A stretch of 64,000 bases of DNA from Leptolyngbya subtilissima AS-A7 (GTDB lineage: Bacteria; Cyanobacteriota; Cyanobacteriia; Phormidesmidales; Phormidesmidaceae), in contig NZ_JAMPKY010000007.1 in the NCBI RefSeq assembly GCF_039962255.1, forward strand, positions 293,990 through 357,989, given 5' to 3'. Positions 18,438-29,871 of the stretch are shown here, in pieces (the first letter of the stretch is position 1; the number at the start of each line of letters is the position of its first letter). The translations under genes and the position numbers were made by a program. Under the pieces are notes generated by a model that had not been told where the DNA came from, ran no database searches, and worked only from the letters and a program-made list of their open reading frames with translations.

Positions 18438-18773
18438 ATGGGTTTTCTAGGCAAATTGTTCGGCAGAAAAGAAGAAGAAAAAGCTAAGTCCTCCCCCAAA
18501 GTTAACGTCAAGCAGGCTGCCACTACGGCCAAAATCGACGATGCCAAGGTGGGCATCGATGGCCAATTCGACGAGAGCGGTCTAGCAAAGCGAGTGGCCC
18601 TGGCGTTTGATGAAGCCGGCCTGTCTGACAATGTGGGCCTGTGGGTGGCTCAAACCGGCTCCACTGTGGTGCTGAAATATAACCCCGATGCTCAGGGTGT
18701 GCTAGAGCAAGCCAAGAAAATTGCTATGACTGTGGATGGCGCGACCAACGTCACGGCTCAGCCCAACTCGTAG
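18438..18773 (+). CDS. Small conserved protein with BON-like domain
   Basis: 111 residues. The first 30 residues are basic and acidic in blocks (MGFLGKLFGRKEEEKAKS), suggesting a flexible, possibly membrane-touching tail. Residues 45-108 have the order helix, strand, strand, helix, strand of a BON domain (ESGLAKRVALAFDEAGLSDN, then VGLWVAQTGSTVVLKY, then VDGATNVTA). BON domains often bind phospholipid, but the assignment here is by pattern only. A good AGGAG ribosome-binding site stands at 18427 before the ATG. A strong terminator follows 44 bp after the stop, so the gene is probably monocistronic. Confidence 0.82.
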   Translation: MGFLGKLFGRKEEEKAKSSPKVNVKQAATTAKIDDAKVGIDGQFDESGLAKRVALAFDEAGLSDNVGLWVAQTGSTVVLKYNPDAQGVLEQAKKIAMTVDGATNVTAQPNS

Positions 18774-18816
18774 GGCCATTCTTAGTTAAACCGTCAACCG
18801 GTAACGTTCAATAGTT

Positions 18817-18858
18817 AACGCCAGCACCAGTGCTAAGTCCTTGGTGCTGGCGTTTTTG
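18817..18858 (+). terminator. Intrinsic terminator after the BON-like gene
   Basis: AACGCCAGCACCA at 18817-18829 pairs perfectly over 13 bp with TGGTGCTGGCGTT at 18842-18854, with a 12-nt loop and a short T-run continuing into TTTTGA. The T-run is on the plus strand, so it serves the gene ending at 18773. Confidence 0.9.
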
Positions 18859-18878
18859 ATATTCAAGACGAAGTTCAC

Positions 18879-19952
18879 CTAGCGCTGGCTCAATGAGACC
18901 GGTTGCGAACCCAGTTGAGGTAACTTTTCTGCTAGCAGCCGAGCGCTGGCGGCGGGGGACAAACCACGGATGTCAACCTGGGGAATGACTCGGTGACGGC
19001 GCTCTAGATCGTGGCGGTAGGCGCGATCGTAGTAGTCCAGAATGATGGCGCAAGCGGCGCGCAGGTTCCCTGACTGAATGTGCTGTACGGCAGCCTGGGT
19101 GCGATCGCCCCCCAACCGCTTTTGAATTCGCTCCGTCGCCGCCACCAAACCCTCAGTGGAGGCTTCGCCATAGATCTCCACCAGCAGGTCAAGGCGTTCA
19201 TCAAGCGATCGCACTACCTCCACCCCCGGAGCCGCATCCATCTGCACAAACAGCTCGTCGGGGATGCGGCAGGTGCCCACCCGGCGACTTTCAGCCTCCA
19301 GCCAAATAGGGCGTTGGTCCTTTGGGGCCAGTCCTTGACTATCGCTTGGGAATCTTGCCCACTGGTCCGCCAATAAATTCTCGTAGTGCTCCACAGAGGG
19401 CTGGGGCGGCAGCAGCAGCGCCCCAAAGCTACTGCCTCGATGGTTGGCCAAACCTTCTAGATCTAATACTGGTTCTCCCAATGCCGCCAGTTCCTGAAGA
19501 ATCAGCGTCTTGCCGCTGCCCGTCATTCCGCCCAAAATCATGATTGGTTTGGGCGTCGCCAAGGTCTCCCGCACCCAGCGCCGGTAAGCCTTGTAGCCAC
19601 CATCGAGGAGGTGGACGGTAAATCCCGCTAATTCCAAAATCCAGCCCATGCCGCCGCTGCGCATGCCTCCTCGCCAGCAGTGGATTCGCAGGTGGCGATC
19701 TGGGGCCAGCGCCTTGGCCGCGCGCACAAACTCACCGCATTTGGGGCCAGCCATGTCAAAACCCAGTTCTACCGCCGACTCTCGCCCCACCTGCTTATAA
19801 CAGGTGCCTACCTGGGCGCGCTCTGCATCGGTGAATAAGGGAAAGCTAATCGCGCCAGGGATGTGCCCCTGATGAAATTCCCCTGGGCTACGCACGTCGA
19901 GAATCGGGCCAGAGCCTTGCAGAAAATCATCGATATCTAAAGGCTTTGGCAT
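18879..19952 (-). CDS. mnmH: tRNA 2-selenouridine/geranyl-2-thiouridine synthase MnmH
   Basis: 357 residues. A rhodanese domain covers about residues 10-125 with the catalytic cysteine C92 in HCWRGGMRSGGM, the hallmark of MnmH (YbbB/SelU). A P-loop GGMTGSGKT follows at 141-149 for nucleotide or prenyl-diphosphate handling. The enzyme replaces sulfur of 2-thiouridine at the tRNA wobble position with selenium through a geranylated intermediate, using selenophosphate. No selD is seen in the window. It is on the minus strand, 27 bp after the DUF429 gene stop, so it may be the last gene of a three-gene unit with the DUF429 and cupin genes. Confidence 0.95.
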   Translation of the reverse strand: MPKPLDIDDFLQGSGPILDVRSPGEFHQGHIPGAISFPLFTDAERAQVGTCYKQVGRESAVELGFDMAGPKCGEFVRAAKALAPDRHLRIHCWRGGMRSGGMGWILELAGFTVHLLDGGYKAYRRWVRETLATPKPIMILGGMTGSGKTLILQELAALGEPVLDLEGLANHRGSSFGALLLPPQPSVEHYENLLADQWARFPSDSQGLAPKDQRPIWLEAESRRVGTCRIPDELFVQMDAAPGVEVVRSLDERLDLLVEIYGEASTEGLVAATERIQKRLGGDRTQAAVQHIQSGNLRAACAIILDYYDRAYRHDLERRHRVIPQVDIRGLSPAASARLLAEKLPQLGSQPVSLSQR

Positions 19953-19979
19953 GGGTAAACGGACAAGATTTCAGGGTTG

Positions 19980-20807
19980 CTAAGGTTTTAGTGTAGCGGT
20001 TTGAGCATGAGCGTTAACCGGAGCGGGGACGACGATGTAACCCTCGGTGCGATCGCCCAGCACCCAATTCCTTTCCACCCCCCAATACCACCAGTGGGCG
20101 GCCACGTAGGCGCAGGTAAGGCTGTCGAGCTGGTCTTCTACCGCTTTTAGGGCAGCTCCAGTGAACAGAATTTCTGGTAAGTCGGATTCCTTTAGGTCGA
20201 GGGCAGGCTCTAGGGTGGGCAGCACGGAGAGCTGATACTGCCGCAGTTTCTCTAGCTCAGGGCGGCGCTGGGCTAAGGTGCCCTTCTTGTACTTGAGAAT
20301 TTTGCTCAGGCCAAACAGGTGCACCGTCGCCGGGTGAGGGAATACCTCTAGCTGAAACCGGCCCGCTGGCTGTGGCGGGCTGAGGGGCTGGTGTTGAAAG
20401 CCCAGGGATTCGAGCGCTAGGCCAAAGGCAACTAATTTTGCGGCAAAGGGTCGGCCCAGGTTGGCGGGGTAGCAGCCCGCGTCGTAGCGGCCGAAGTGCA
20501 CGTGGGCGAGCCGATCGGGCGATCGCATCCCAGTTTCGTTAGGAATTAAAGTGGGGGCATCCACCGCAACGACAGCGTTGGTCGATCCCTCAGTCCAGTG
20601 AGAGATCCAAGCCAAAATTTCGTCTACGGTCTGAAGGCGATCGAGCGCTACCAGCCGCAAGTTACCGTTGTCTACATGCAGACAGCAGAGCCCAGTAGGC
20701 CCACTTTGCCAGCCTAGATCAACCCCAAGGAAGCGATGGTAGGGAGGGCAATTCTGGGACGAATTCTCCTTTGAAGTTGGGTCTCCAACACTAGAAGAGC
20801 AAATCAT
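19980..20807 (-). CDS. DUF429 domain protein (RNase H-like fold predicted)
   Basis: 275 residues. The start FLGVDLGWQSGPTGLCCL, with its acidic residue in the first strand, and AVDAPTLIPNETGMRSPDR are the typical DUF429 motifs; the family is predicted to have an RNase H-like fold but no activity has been settled. The start overlaps the upstream cupin gene's end by 4 bp (20804-20807), a translational-coupling arrangement. The ATG at 20807 begins with 22 polar residues before the first strand. Genes on this strand run cupin, DUF429, mnmH. Confidence 0.88.
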   Translation of the reverse strand: MICSSSVGDPTSKENSSQNCPPYHRFLGVDLGWQSGPTGLCCLHVDNGNLRLVALDRLQTVDEILAWISHWTEGSTNAVVAVDAPTLIPNETGMRSPDRLAHVHFGRYDAGCYPANLGRPFAAKLVAFGLALESLGFQHQPLSPPQPAGRFQLEVFPHPATVHLFGLSKILKYKKGTLAQRRPELEKLRQYQLSVLPTLEPALDLKESDLPEILFTGAALKAVEDQLDSLTCAYVAAHWWYWGVERNWVLGDRTEGYIVVPAPVNAHAQTATLKP

Positions 20808-21259
20808 TCCGCCAAATCCACATAGTCGCGCTGGTCACCTCGTCGGTACAGGCGGGTGTTCACTTTGGGATAATCGCAAATGTCAAACTCTAGCCGCATG
20901 CCCCCAACCAGGTACACTAGGTCTTCCGTAAAAGGATTGCTTAGGCCGTGGGCTAGCCCACCAGCGGCAAAACCCATAAAATCGCCGGGGCCAACCTCCA
21001 TGGTCTCGTCACCGATTTCCGCCAGCCCTCGCCCCGAGAGAATGTAGATAAATTCCTCTTCGGCCTGGTGGACATGGTACTGGGTTGAGTCGTGACCGGG
21101 TTCGACCCGCACCAGGTGAACGCCGATGTGCTCAAACCCGACGGCATCGCCCAGCGACCGGCCATGGCGGATTGCTCTAGGATTGAGGGGATGGACAAAG
21201 GTGGATTCGGGCAGGGCAGCGATCGCATCGGCGGTCAGTAACGGGTGAGAACGGTGCAT
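20804..21259 (-). CDS. Cupin-domain protein
   Basis: 151 residues; single conserved beta-barrel cupin. Metal-ligand candidates are H62, H64 and E69 in YHVHQAEEEF, and a late histidine in GLAHGLSNP (about residue 104), the classical two-motif arrangement. Family members include sugar isomerases, dioxygenases and uncharacterised binding proteins, so the substrate cannot be read from sequence. The end sequence KVNTRLYRRGDQRDYVDL resembles that of cupins annotated as transcriptional or storage related, without known function. The stop overlaps the start of the DUF429 gene by 4 bp. It is divergent from argS with a 53-bp gap. Confidence 0.88.
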   Translation of the reverse strand: MHRSHPLLTADAIAALPESTFVHPLNPRAIRHGRSLGDAVGFEHIGVHLVRVEPGHDSTQYHVHQAEEEFIYILSGRGLAEIGDETMEVGPGDFMGFAAGGLAHGLSNPFTEDLVYLVGGMRLEFDICDYPKVNTRLYRRGDQRDYVDLAE

Positions 21260-21312
21260 AGGCCAATCAAAATTTAGGGACTATTTGGAGCGCAACGGGG
21301 TTAGAACACACC

Positions 21313-23070
21313 ATGAAGTCTACACTTGCACAACTTACCGCCCGGTTTGACCAAGCTTTGGTCATCGCCTTTGGTGCAGATCTGACTGGCACCGACCCGA
21401 TGCTTGTGCCCACCAGCAACCCTAAGTTTGGCGATTATCAGGCCAATTTGGCCATGTCGCTGGCCAAGCCACTGAAGCTGAAGCCCCGCGACATTGCTAC
21501 GCAGATCGTCGAGAAACTAGATGTCAGCGACCTCTGCGAACCGCCCGAAATCGCTGGCCCCGGCTTTATCAACCTGCGCTTCAAAACCGCCTATTTAGAA
21601 GATCAATTGCGGGCGATGCAGGCCGACCCGCGCCTGGGGGTAGAGCCGGCGAAGCCTCCCCAGAAGGTGATTGTCGATTTCTCTAGCCCCAACATTGCTA
21701 AAGAAATGCACGTAGGGCACCTGCGATCGACCATCATCGGCGACTCTATTGCCCGGGTGCAGGAGTTCATGGGCAACGACGTGCTGCGGCTCAACCACGT
21801 GGGCGACTGGGGCACCCAGTTTGGCATGCTGATCACCCATCTCAAGGAAGCCTGTCCTGAAGCCCTAGAAGCAGGTTCCGTCGTCGATATTGGCGACTTA
21901 GTGACCTTCTACAAGCAGGCTAAACAACGCTTCGATGAGGATGACGACTTCAAAACCCGCTCTCGCGAAGCCGTAGTAGGGTTACAGGCGGGAGATGCGA
22001 TCGCCACCAAAGCCTGGCAGGCCCTCTGCGACCAGTCTCGCCACGAGTTTCAAAAACTCTACGATCGCCTCGATATCCAAATCCAAGAGCGGGGCGAATC
22101 CTTCTACAATCCTTTACTGACCGATGTCGTCCAAGATTTGACCGCCCAAGGACTCCTGGTTGAAGATCAGGGAGCCAAGGTGGTGTTTGTCGATGGTTTT
22201 ACCAACAAAGACGGCGACCCACTGCCGCTGATCATTCAAAAAACCGACGGCGGCTACAACTATGCCACCACTGACCTAGCCGCCATCCGCTACCGCACCC
22301 AGCAGGACGGGGCTGAGCGGGTTCTCTACGTGGTGGATGCCGGCCAGGGCAACCACTTCGCCCAGGTGTTTCAGGTTGCCGCCAAGGCGGGGTGGATTCC
22401 CGACGGCGTTGAGCTGACCCACGTGCCCTTTGGAGTGGTGCAGGGCGAAGACGGCAAGAAATTTAAAACCCGAGCGGGCGACACGGTCAAACTCAAGGAT
22501 CTGCTGGACGAAGCCGTCAGCCGCGCCCGCGCCGATCTAGAGTCTCGCATTCAAACCGAAGAGCGGCAGGAAACGGAGGAATTTATTCAAGACGTGGCCG
22601 AGGCGGTGGGCCTTGGTGCCGTTAAATACGCCGATCTGAGCCAGAACCGCACTAGCAACTACATCTTTAGCTTTGACAAAATGCTGGCCCTCCAGGGCAA
22701 CACTGCCCCCTACATGCTCTACGCCTATGTACGGGTGCAAGGCATTAGCCGCAAGGGCGATATCGACTTCGACCACCTACCCGTTGAGGCCCGCGTTCAC
22801 TTAGAGGACGACAGCGAGTTTGCCTTAGCTCGCCACCTGCTCCAGCTCGATGAGGTGCTAGGAGAGGTGGCGCAGGATTTATACCCCAACCGCCTCTGCC
22901 AATACCTATTCGAGCTGAGCCAAAAGTTTAACCAGTTCTACGATCGCTGCTCAGTGCTCCAGGCCGCAGAACCCCAGCGCACCTCTCGCCTGCTGCTCTG
23001 CGATCTAACGGCCAAAACCTTGAAATTGGGCCTGTCTCTGCTGGGCATTCGGGTTCTAGAGCGCATGTAG
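21313..23070 (+). CDS. argS: Arginyl-tRNA synthetase
   Basis: 585 residues, class I synthetase. An N-terminal Add-1 domain (residues 1-105) reads tRNA bends; the HIGH motif is HVGH in [15 protein letters not shown]; the KMSKS equivalent is the degenerate KFKTRAGD as usual in bacterial ArgRS; the C-terminal anticodon-binding alpha bundle ends LGIRVLERM. Essential cytoplasmic enzyme charging tRNA-Arg. The ATG at 21313 opens the frame at the typical position. It is followed by a 367-bp gap before the hybrid kinase gene. Confidence 0.98.
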   Translation: MKSTLAQLTARFDQALVIAFGADLTGTDPMLVPTSNPKFGDYQANLAMSLAKPLKLKPRDIATQIVEKLDVSDLCEPPEIAGPGFINLRFKTAYLEDQLRAMQADPRLGVEPAKPPQKVIVDFSSPNIAKEMHVGHLRSTIIGDSIARVQEFMGNDVLRLNHVGDWGTQFGMLITHLKEACPEALEAGSVVDIGDLVTFYKQAKQRFDEDDDFKTRSREAVVGLQAGDAIATKAWQALCDQSRHEFQKLYDRLDIQIQERGESFYNPLLTDVVQDLTAQGLLVEDQGAKVVFVDGFTNKDGDPLPLIIQKTDGGYNYATTDLAAIRYRTQQDGAERVLYVVDAGQGNHFAQVFQVAAKAGWIPDGVELTHVPFGVVQGEDGKKFKTRAGDTVKLKDLLDEAVSRARADLESRIQTEERQETEEFIQDVAEAVGLGAVKYADLSQNRTSNYIFSFDKMLALQGNTAPYMLYAYVRVQGISRKGDIDFDHLPVEARVHLEDDSEFALARHLLQLDEVLGEVAQDLYPNRLCQYLFELSQKFNQFYDRCSVLQAAEPQRTSRLLLCDLTAKTLKLGLSLLGIRVLERM

Positions 23071-23437
23071 TTCAAAGCTGGTAGCAGTGCATCTTTCCAA
23101 AGAGAGGGGACAAACATTTCAAAAAGTGTTTTCCTCAGAATAGGGGCGCATAGTGAAAAAAACGGCGCATTTATCCTGATACACCCTAGATTGAAACGAA
23201 TAATCTAATTCTCTATAAACTAGCCGTTGTTTTTCTCTAGAAAAGGCATTACAACCCTTAGATAGGGGAGTTTTAGTGCATTTATCTATTTAGCTAAGGC
23301 TCGAATTATCGAAATTTTCTAATCCCGAAAAGATTGTAATCTTCGACACAAACAACTGGTGAAAGCACGGTGGGTTCGGGAAAGCTAGAGGTGCATCTGG
23401 GCAATTCTATGTTTAGTCTTCGGTTGAAACTACCACG
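23071..23437. other. 367-bp intergenic region before the hybrid kinase
   Basis: An AT-rich gap without an open reading frame of note. A short inverted repeat AAGATT/AATCTT lies around 23331-23345. No strong terminator follows argS. The promoter of the signalling unit must lie here, but I cannot place it with confidence. Confidence 0.45.
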
Positions 23438-26400
23438 ATGGCCTATACGGTTGTTGGTCATTACAACGCTGGTCTAGTCTGCTTGTCTTTTGGGATTGCG
23501 ATTCTGGCCTCGTACACCACGTTGAGTTTAGGGCAGCAAATTTTAGCTGCAACAGGATGGCGACAGTGGCCTTGGCTGACAGGTGGTGCTCTAGCGATGG
23601 GCACCGGCATTTGGGCTACCCACTTTGTGGCCATGCTGGCCTTGGAGCTACCGCTGCCAGTCAACTACGATCTACTCACTACCGGACTCTCGTTGGTATA
23701 TGCAGTGCTAGCGGCAGGAATGGCCCTCTGGTTGGTCAGCCGCGCGGGCTTTAGCTGGTTGAGTCTGAGCGCGGCGGGCGTTGTGATGGGGCTGGCGATC
23801 GCCTGGATGCATTACACCGGCATGGCCGCCATGGCTATGCCCGCCCGCATTAGCTATCGTTGGCCTTTGGTGGGGCTTTCGGTTGCCATTGCCATAATCG
23901 CTTCGACGGTTGCCTTGGGCTTTAGCCTCTGGTCTCGCCGCCACCCTAAGCAGGGCGATCGCTGGCCCGCCCACCTGGCAGTGCTATCTCTAGGCTCGGG
24001 GATTGGCGGACTGCACTACACAGGCATGGCGGGAACGGTGTTTTTGGCTAGCCCCAACCGCCTAGAAGCGGCTGGAGTTTGGCCGAATTTAGAAGGACGT
24101 TGGCTGGCGTTGGCGGTCGGGTTTGGGGCCGGGCTAATTTTGCTGGGCATCCTCGTCACCCTAAGAGTTAACCAGCGCCTCACTCGACAGCGCCTGCAAA
24201 AAGAGGCGTTATCCAACAGCGAACACCGCTTTCGCACCCTGATTCGCGAGATGGGGGTAGGGGCACTGCTGCTCAATCCCAAGGCCGAAATCTTGATCAG
24301 CAACCGGGCGGCTCAGCAGTTTTTGCTGCTGCCCGAAGCCAACGGTGTTCCTTTAGTGTTCGGTCAAGCGGGAATAATTTGCCGTGAAGATGGCACCCCC
24401 TTTGCACCCGCCGAGTTGCCGGTGCAGCAGGCCATTGCCCAGAAGACCCCAATCGGAGACGTGATTATGGGGGTAAGGGCCGCGATCGCCGACCTACCGC
24501 GCTGGCTGCTGGTCAATGTTGACCCTCAGCTCAACGAGGCCGGCGACATCGAACGGGTGGTCTGCACCTGTAGCGACGTCACCATTCAAAAGCAGGCTGA
24601 AGACGCCGTGCGGGCGGTGGCCGATCGTGAAAAGGCGGTCATGCGCGTTGTGCAGCGCATGCGCCAAACCCTCGATTTGGAAACTATTTTTGCCACCACC
24701 ACCCAAGAGCTTCAGCAGGCGATCGGCTGCGATCGCTCCTGGATATACCGTTTCAACGACGACTGGAGCGGTTCTGTCGTGGCCGAAGTCCTCACTGACC
24801 CCACGGCTCCCTCAACTATGACCGACTCGGTGCCGGGTCAGTCACTCATTGATCAGGATGACTGTGGTGCCCGCAAGTTGCAAAATAGCGGCTTTGACGA
24901 GGGCTACCTGCTGTTAGAGGACACTTACCTACAGGAAACCCAAGCCGAAACTTACCGCCAAGACCGCACCTACCACCGCGTAAACGATATCTACAGCGAA
25001 GGGTTTCACAGCTGCTACCTAGAGTTTTTAGAGCGTTGGCAGATTCGGGCCTACGTCATCGTGCCGATTTTCGCCGGCAGCCAGCTTTGGGGGCTGCTAG
25101 GTGTCTATGCCCATCACCAGGTCCGCAACTGGACCCGCCACGAGGTGAAAATGGTGCTTCAGGTAGGGGCTCAGTTAGGTACCGCTGTACAGCAGGCCAA
25201 CCTGCTGCGCAAAACCCAGCAGCAGGCCCAGGCATTAGAAATTGCCAAGCGCGCCGCCGATGCCGCTAGCCAGGCCAAGGGTGATTTCCTGGCCAGCATG
25301 AGCCACGAGCTGCGCACGCCCCTCAACGCTATTTTGGGCTTCACCCAAATCTTGCATGACGACAACAGCCTCAACGACGACCACCGCGACTTGATTGCCA
25401 TTGTCAATCGCAGTGGCAATCATCTGCTGGGGTTAATCAACAATGTGCTGTCTCTGGCAAAAATTGAGGCTAACAAAATCAGCCTCGATGAAACGGCGTT
25501 CGATCTGCACTATCTCCTCCAGTCCGTAGACGACATGCTGCAGCTCAAGGCCGAGGCCAAAGGCATTCGCTTGGAAGTAATCCAACCGCCGCCGCTGGCC
25601 CATCGGCTGTGGGCTGATGAAGGCAAACTACGGCAAATTCTCATCAACTTAATCAACAACGCTATTAAATTTACGGCTCTGGGCTGCGTCACCGTGCGAT
25701 CGCGGCTGCGGGGCAGCGCCTTAATGCTCGATAGCGGCGGCAGTAAAACCCACTGGCTTGAAATCACGGTGCAGGACACCGGAGTGGGCATCGACTCCGA
25801 CGAGCTTGCCTATCTGTTTCAGCCCTTTGAGCAAACTCAATCGGGGCGGCGCTCCGCCGAGGGTACAGGGCTGGGCCTATCCCTCAGCAACAACTTTGCC
25901 CAGCTCATGGGCGGCACCATTACCGTAACCAGTTTGCCCGGCAAAGGCTCGACTTTTACCCTCAGCATTCCCGTCGGGGCTATTACTACTACCCTGCTCG
26001 AACCCGTCGAGACAGAACGGTCAATTGTGCACCTAGCCCCCGAACAGCCCCGCTACCGCATTCTGGTTGCCGACGATGTAGCCGAAAGCCGCCTACTCAT
26101 GCGCCATTGGTTAGAGGGGGTTGGGTTCGAGGTCCGCGAAGCCAGCCAAGGGGAAGAAGCAATTGATTTATGGACAAACTGGCAGCCCCATCTGATTTGT
26201 CTCGACATGCGTATGCCTGTACTTGACGGCTATGGTGTAGCCCGCCAGGTGCGCCAGCTGCCCGGTGGCAGTGCTACAGTAATTGTCGCCGTTACCGCTA
26301 GCGTGTTCGAAGAGCAGCAGTCAGACTGCATCGCGGCGGGCTGTAATGCTGTGTTGCCCAAGCCTCTCCAGCGCGATCAACTGTTAGAACAGGTTGGTTG

Positions 26401-26731
26401 TAGCCTTGGCCTCATCTACCAGTACGCCGAGGTCGCGCAGACCGACGCCAAAACAGCTGTAGTTGGCCCCCTCAGTGTTGATGGACAGAGTTCAGGCAGA
26501 GATCAGCGCCCCCTTACCCAAGCCGACTTCAGTTCGCTGGCTCCCGACTGGCTAGCTCAAATTCATCAGGCGGCTCAGGCTGCTAACGATCGACAGGTTC
26601 GCCAGCTGATCGCTCAACTTCCCGCCGAGCAGAAGGTTCTGGCTCAGCGGCTAGACCGCCTGGTTAACGATTTTCGCCTTGACGTCATTATCGACCTGAC
26701 GGCTGTTCCCACCGCACCGGTTTCCCTGTAG
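23438..26731 (+). CDS. MHYT-PAS-GAF hybrid histidine kinase with cyanobacteriochrome-like GAF
   Basis: 1097 residues. Order: a seven-helix MHYT sensor (about 8-240; motifs THFVAML, MHYTGMAAM, LHYTGMAG), a PAS domain (about 262-385), a GAF domain (about 395-595), HisKA with phospho-acceptor H623 in MSHELRTPLN, an ATP-binding domain (GVGIDSDEL and GTGLGLSL), a receiver with D923 in CLDMRMPVLDG, and a tail of 110 residues. The GAF contains YSEGFHSCYLEFLERWQIRA and then AYVIVPI, the arrangement around the bilin-binding cysteine of cyanobacteriochromes; C526 is the candidate and is followed by Tyr rather than the usual His. MHYT domains are proposed to sense gases through copper. The next gene, 9 bp downstream, is a receiver-adenylate cyclase, its likely target. 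Confidence 0.93.
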   Translation: MAYTVVGHYNAGLVCLSFGIAILASYTTLSLGQQILAATGWRQWPWLTGGALAMGTGIWATHFVAMLALELPLPVNYDLLTTGLSLVYAVLAAGMALWLVSRAGFSWLSLSAAGVVMGLAIAWMHYTGMAAMAMPARISYRWPLVGLSVAIAIIASTVALGFSLWSRRHPKQGDRWPAHLAVLSLGSGIGGLHYTGMAGTVFLASPNRLEAAGVWPNLEGRWLALAVGFGAGLILLGILVTLRVNQRLTRQRLQKEALSNSEHRFRTLIREMGVGALLLNPKAEILISNRAAQQFLLLPEANGVPLVFGQAGIICREDGTPFAPAELPVQQAIAQKTPIGDVIMGVRAAIADLPRWLLVNVDPQLNEAGDIERVVCTCSDVTIQKQAEDAVRAVADREKAVMRVVQRMRQTLDLETIFATTTQELQQAIGCDRSWIYRFNDDWSGSVVAEVLTDPTAPSTMTDSVPGQSLIDQDDCGARKLQNSGFDEGYLLLEDTYLQETQAETYRQDRTYHRVNDIYSEGFHSCYLEFLERWQIRAYVIVPIFAGSQLWGLLGVYAHHQVRNWTRHEVKMVLQVGAQLGTAVQQANLLRKTQQQAQALEIAKRAADAASQAKGDFLASMSHELRTPLNAILGFTQILHDDNSLNDDHRDLIAIVNRSGNHLLGLINNVLSLAKIEANKISLDETAFDLHYLLQSVDDMLQLKAEAKGIRLEVIQPPPLAHRLWADEGKLRQILINLINNAIKFTALGCVTVRSRLRGSALMLDSGGSKTHWLEITVQDTGVGIDSDELAYLFQPFEQTQSGRRSAEGTGLGLSLSNNFAQLMGGTITVTSLPGKGSTFTLSIPVGAITTTLLEPVETERSIVHLAPEQPRYRILVADDVAESRLLMRHWLEGVGFEVREASQGEEAIDLWTNWQPHLICLDMRMPVLDGYGVARQVRQLPGGSATVIVAVTASVFEEQQSDCIAAGCNAVLPKPLQRDQLLEQVGCSLGLIYQYAEVAQTDAKTAVVGPLSVDGQSSGRDQRPLTQADFSSLAPDWLAQIHQAAQAANDRQVRQLIAQLPAEQKVLAQRLDRLVNDFRLDVIIDLTAVPTAPVSL

Positions 26732-26740
26732 CTTCAACCT

Positions 26741-27925
26741 ATGATTACCGCCGAACCCCACGTCAACAAGGATGTAGACATTCTGTTGGTAGACGATATC
26801 CCTGACAATCTGCGGGTGTTGTCAGCCATTCTTGAGATTGAAGGCTACCGCTGTCGCAAGGCCATCAGTGGGGCTTTAGCTCTCAACGCCATTGCCCTGG
26901 CTCCTCCCGATCTCATTTTGCTCGACATCACCATGCCCATCATGGATGGCTTTGCTGTGTGTCATCAGCTCAAAGCGGACCCAGCTACCCAGAGCATTCC
27001 GGTGATTTTTCTCACGGCTCGCGATGCGGAAGCCGAAAAAGAAAAGGCCTTTCAACTGGGGGCGGCGGATTATATCGTCAAGCCTTTTATGGCCTACGAG
27101 GTGTTGCTGCGGGTCAAGCATCAGCTAGCCCTGCGTCGCCAGCAGCTGCAGTTAGAGGCTCAAAATCAGCAGCTCCAGGCCGAAATCAAAGAGCGTCAGC
27201 TGGCCGAAGCTGAACTGCGTCGCCAGCGCCAACGCTCTGAAGAACTATTGACCAATGTGCTGCCCTTTCAAATTGCCCAGCGCTTGAAAGAACGGGAACA
27301 GGCGATCGCCGACCACTTCGACGGAGTTACTATTCTGTTCGCGGACATCGTGGACTTTAGCACTGTGGCGGCCAAACTCACCCCTTGCGAGCTGGTGCAT
27401 CTGCTCAATCGCATGTTTTCTCGGTTTGATGAGCTGGCCGCTACCTATAAGCTCGAAAAAATCAAAACCATTGGCGATGCCTACATGGTGGCGGCGGGGG
27501 TACCCACATCGCGCCCTGATCATGCCCAGGCGATCGCCTGCATGGCCCTCGAAATGCAGTCGACCATCCGCGACTTTTGCCGTCCCGACGGCCGTCCCTT
27601 TGAGCTGCGCATCGGCATCAACTCGGGCAGCGTGGTGGCCGGAGTCATTGGCATTCGCAAATTCATCTACGACCTTTGGGGCGACACCGTCAATATTGCC
27701 AGTTTTATGGAAACCACCGGCGAAGCGGGCAAAATTCAGGTGTCGGAGCTAACCTATAGCTATCTCAAAGACCACTTTACCCTAGAGCCCCGGGGCCCAA
27801 TTTGCTTAAAGAGTGGCGATAGTATGACTACCTACTGGCTGGCTGGACAAGGTCAGAACAGCTCCTGCTGCCTCCCGGATGTCGCCATAGAATATCCAAC
27901 CAGCCCAGCCCTCTGCTGCGGTTAG
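26741..27925 (+). CDS. Response regulator with class III adenylate cyclase output
   Basis: 394 residues: receiver domain with phospho-acceptor D62 (LLDITMPIMDG), a coiled coil at about 125-168, and a class III cyclase domain at about 193-365. Metal aspartates are D202 (LFADIVDF) and D246 (TIGDAYM). The base-selecting residues K242 and D311 (YDLWGDTVN) point to ATP, so the product should be cAMP. The transition-state arginine expected four residues after N318 is phenylalanine (F322, in NIASFMET), which is unusual and may lower activity. The start is 9 bp after the hybrid kinase gene, so a phosphorelay into cAMP production is likely. Confidence 0.93.
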   Translation: MITAEPHVNKDVDILLVDDIPDNLRVLSAILEIEGYRCRKAISGALALNAIALAPPDLILLDITMPIMDGFAVCHQLKADPATQSIPVIFLTARDAEAEKEKAFQLGAADYIVKPFMAYEVLLRVKHQLALRRQQLQLEAQNQQLQAEIKERQLAEAELRRQRQRSEELLTNVLPFQIAQRLKEREQAIADHFDGVTILFADIVDFSTVAAKLTPCELVHLLNRMFSRFDELAATYKLEKIKTIGDAYMVAAGVPTSRPDHAQAIACMALEMQSTIRDFCRPDGRPFELRIGINSGSVVAGVIGIRKFIYDLWGDTVNIASFMETTGEAGKIQVSELTYSYLKDHFTLEPRGPICLKSGDSMTTYWLAGQGQNSSCCLPDVAIEYPTSPALCCG

Positions 27926-28127
27926 GGACTGCCCCGCTCCCACGCTCTCGGTGTTCCCAACCGCCCAGCGACAACTTCGCATCAGAACGGCTACAGACAC
28001 CTGGCTATTCCGCTATGCAAGCGCCCTGAATTGAAAACCGTGACGATCACCTTGAGGGCATTCACACAAAACCGTGCCAATGCCCACTGGCGAAAGCGAA
28101 GGGCTGATTGCGCTAGCTGAGAACGGT

Positions 28128-29780
<1,653 letters not shown>

Positions 29781-29871
29781 TCAACCCAGACCCCAGAAGC
29801 GTGAACCCGTTAATTGTGCCACAGGCAACAGGCACCCCGCCCATCTTTAATCATTGGGATCGGGTGCGTTA

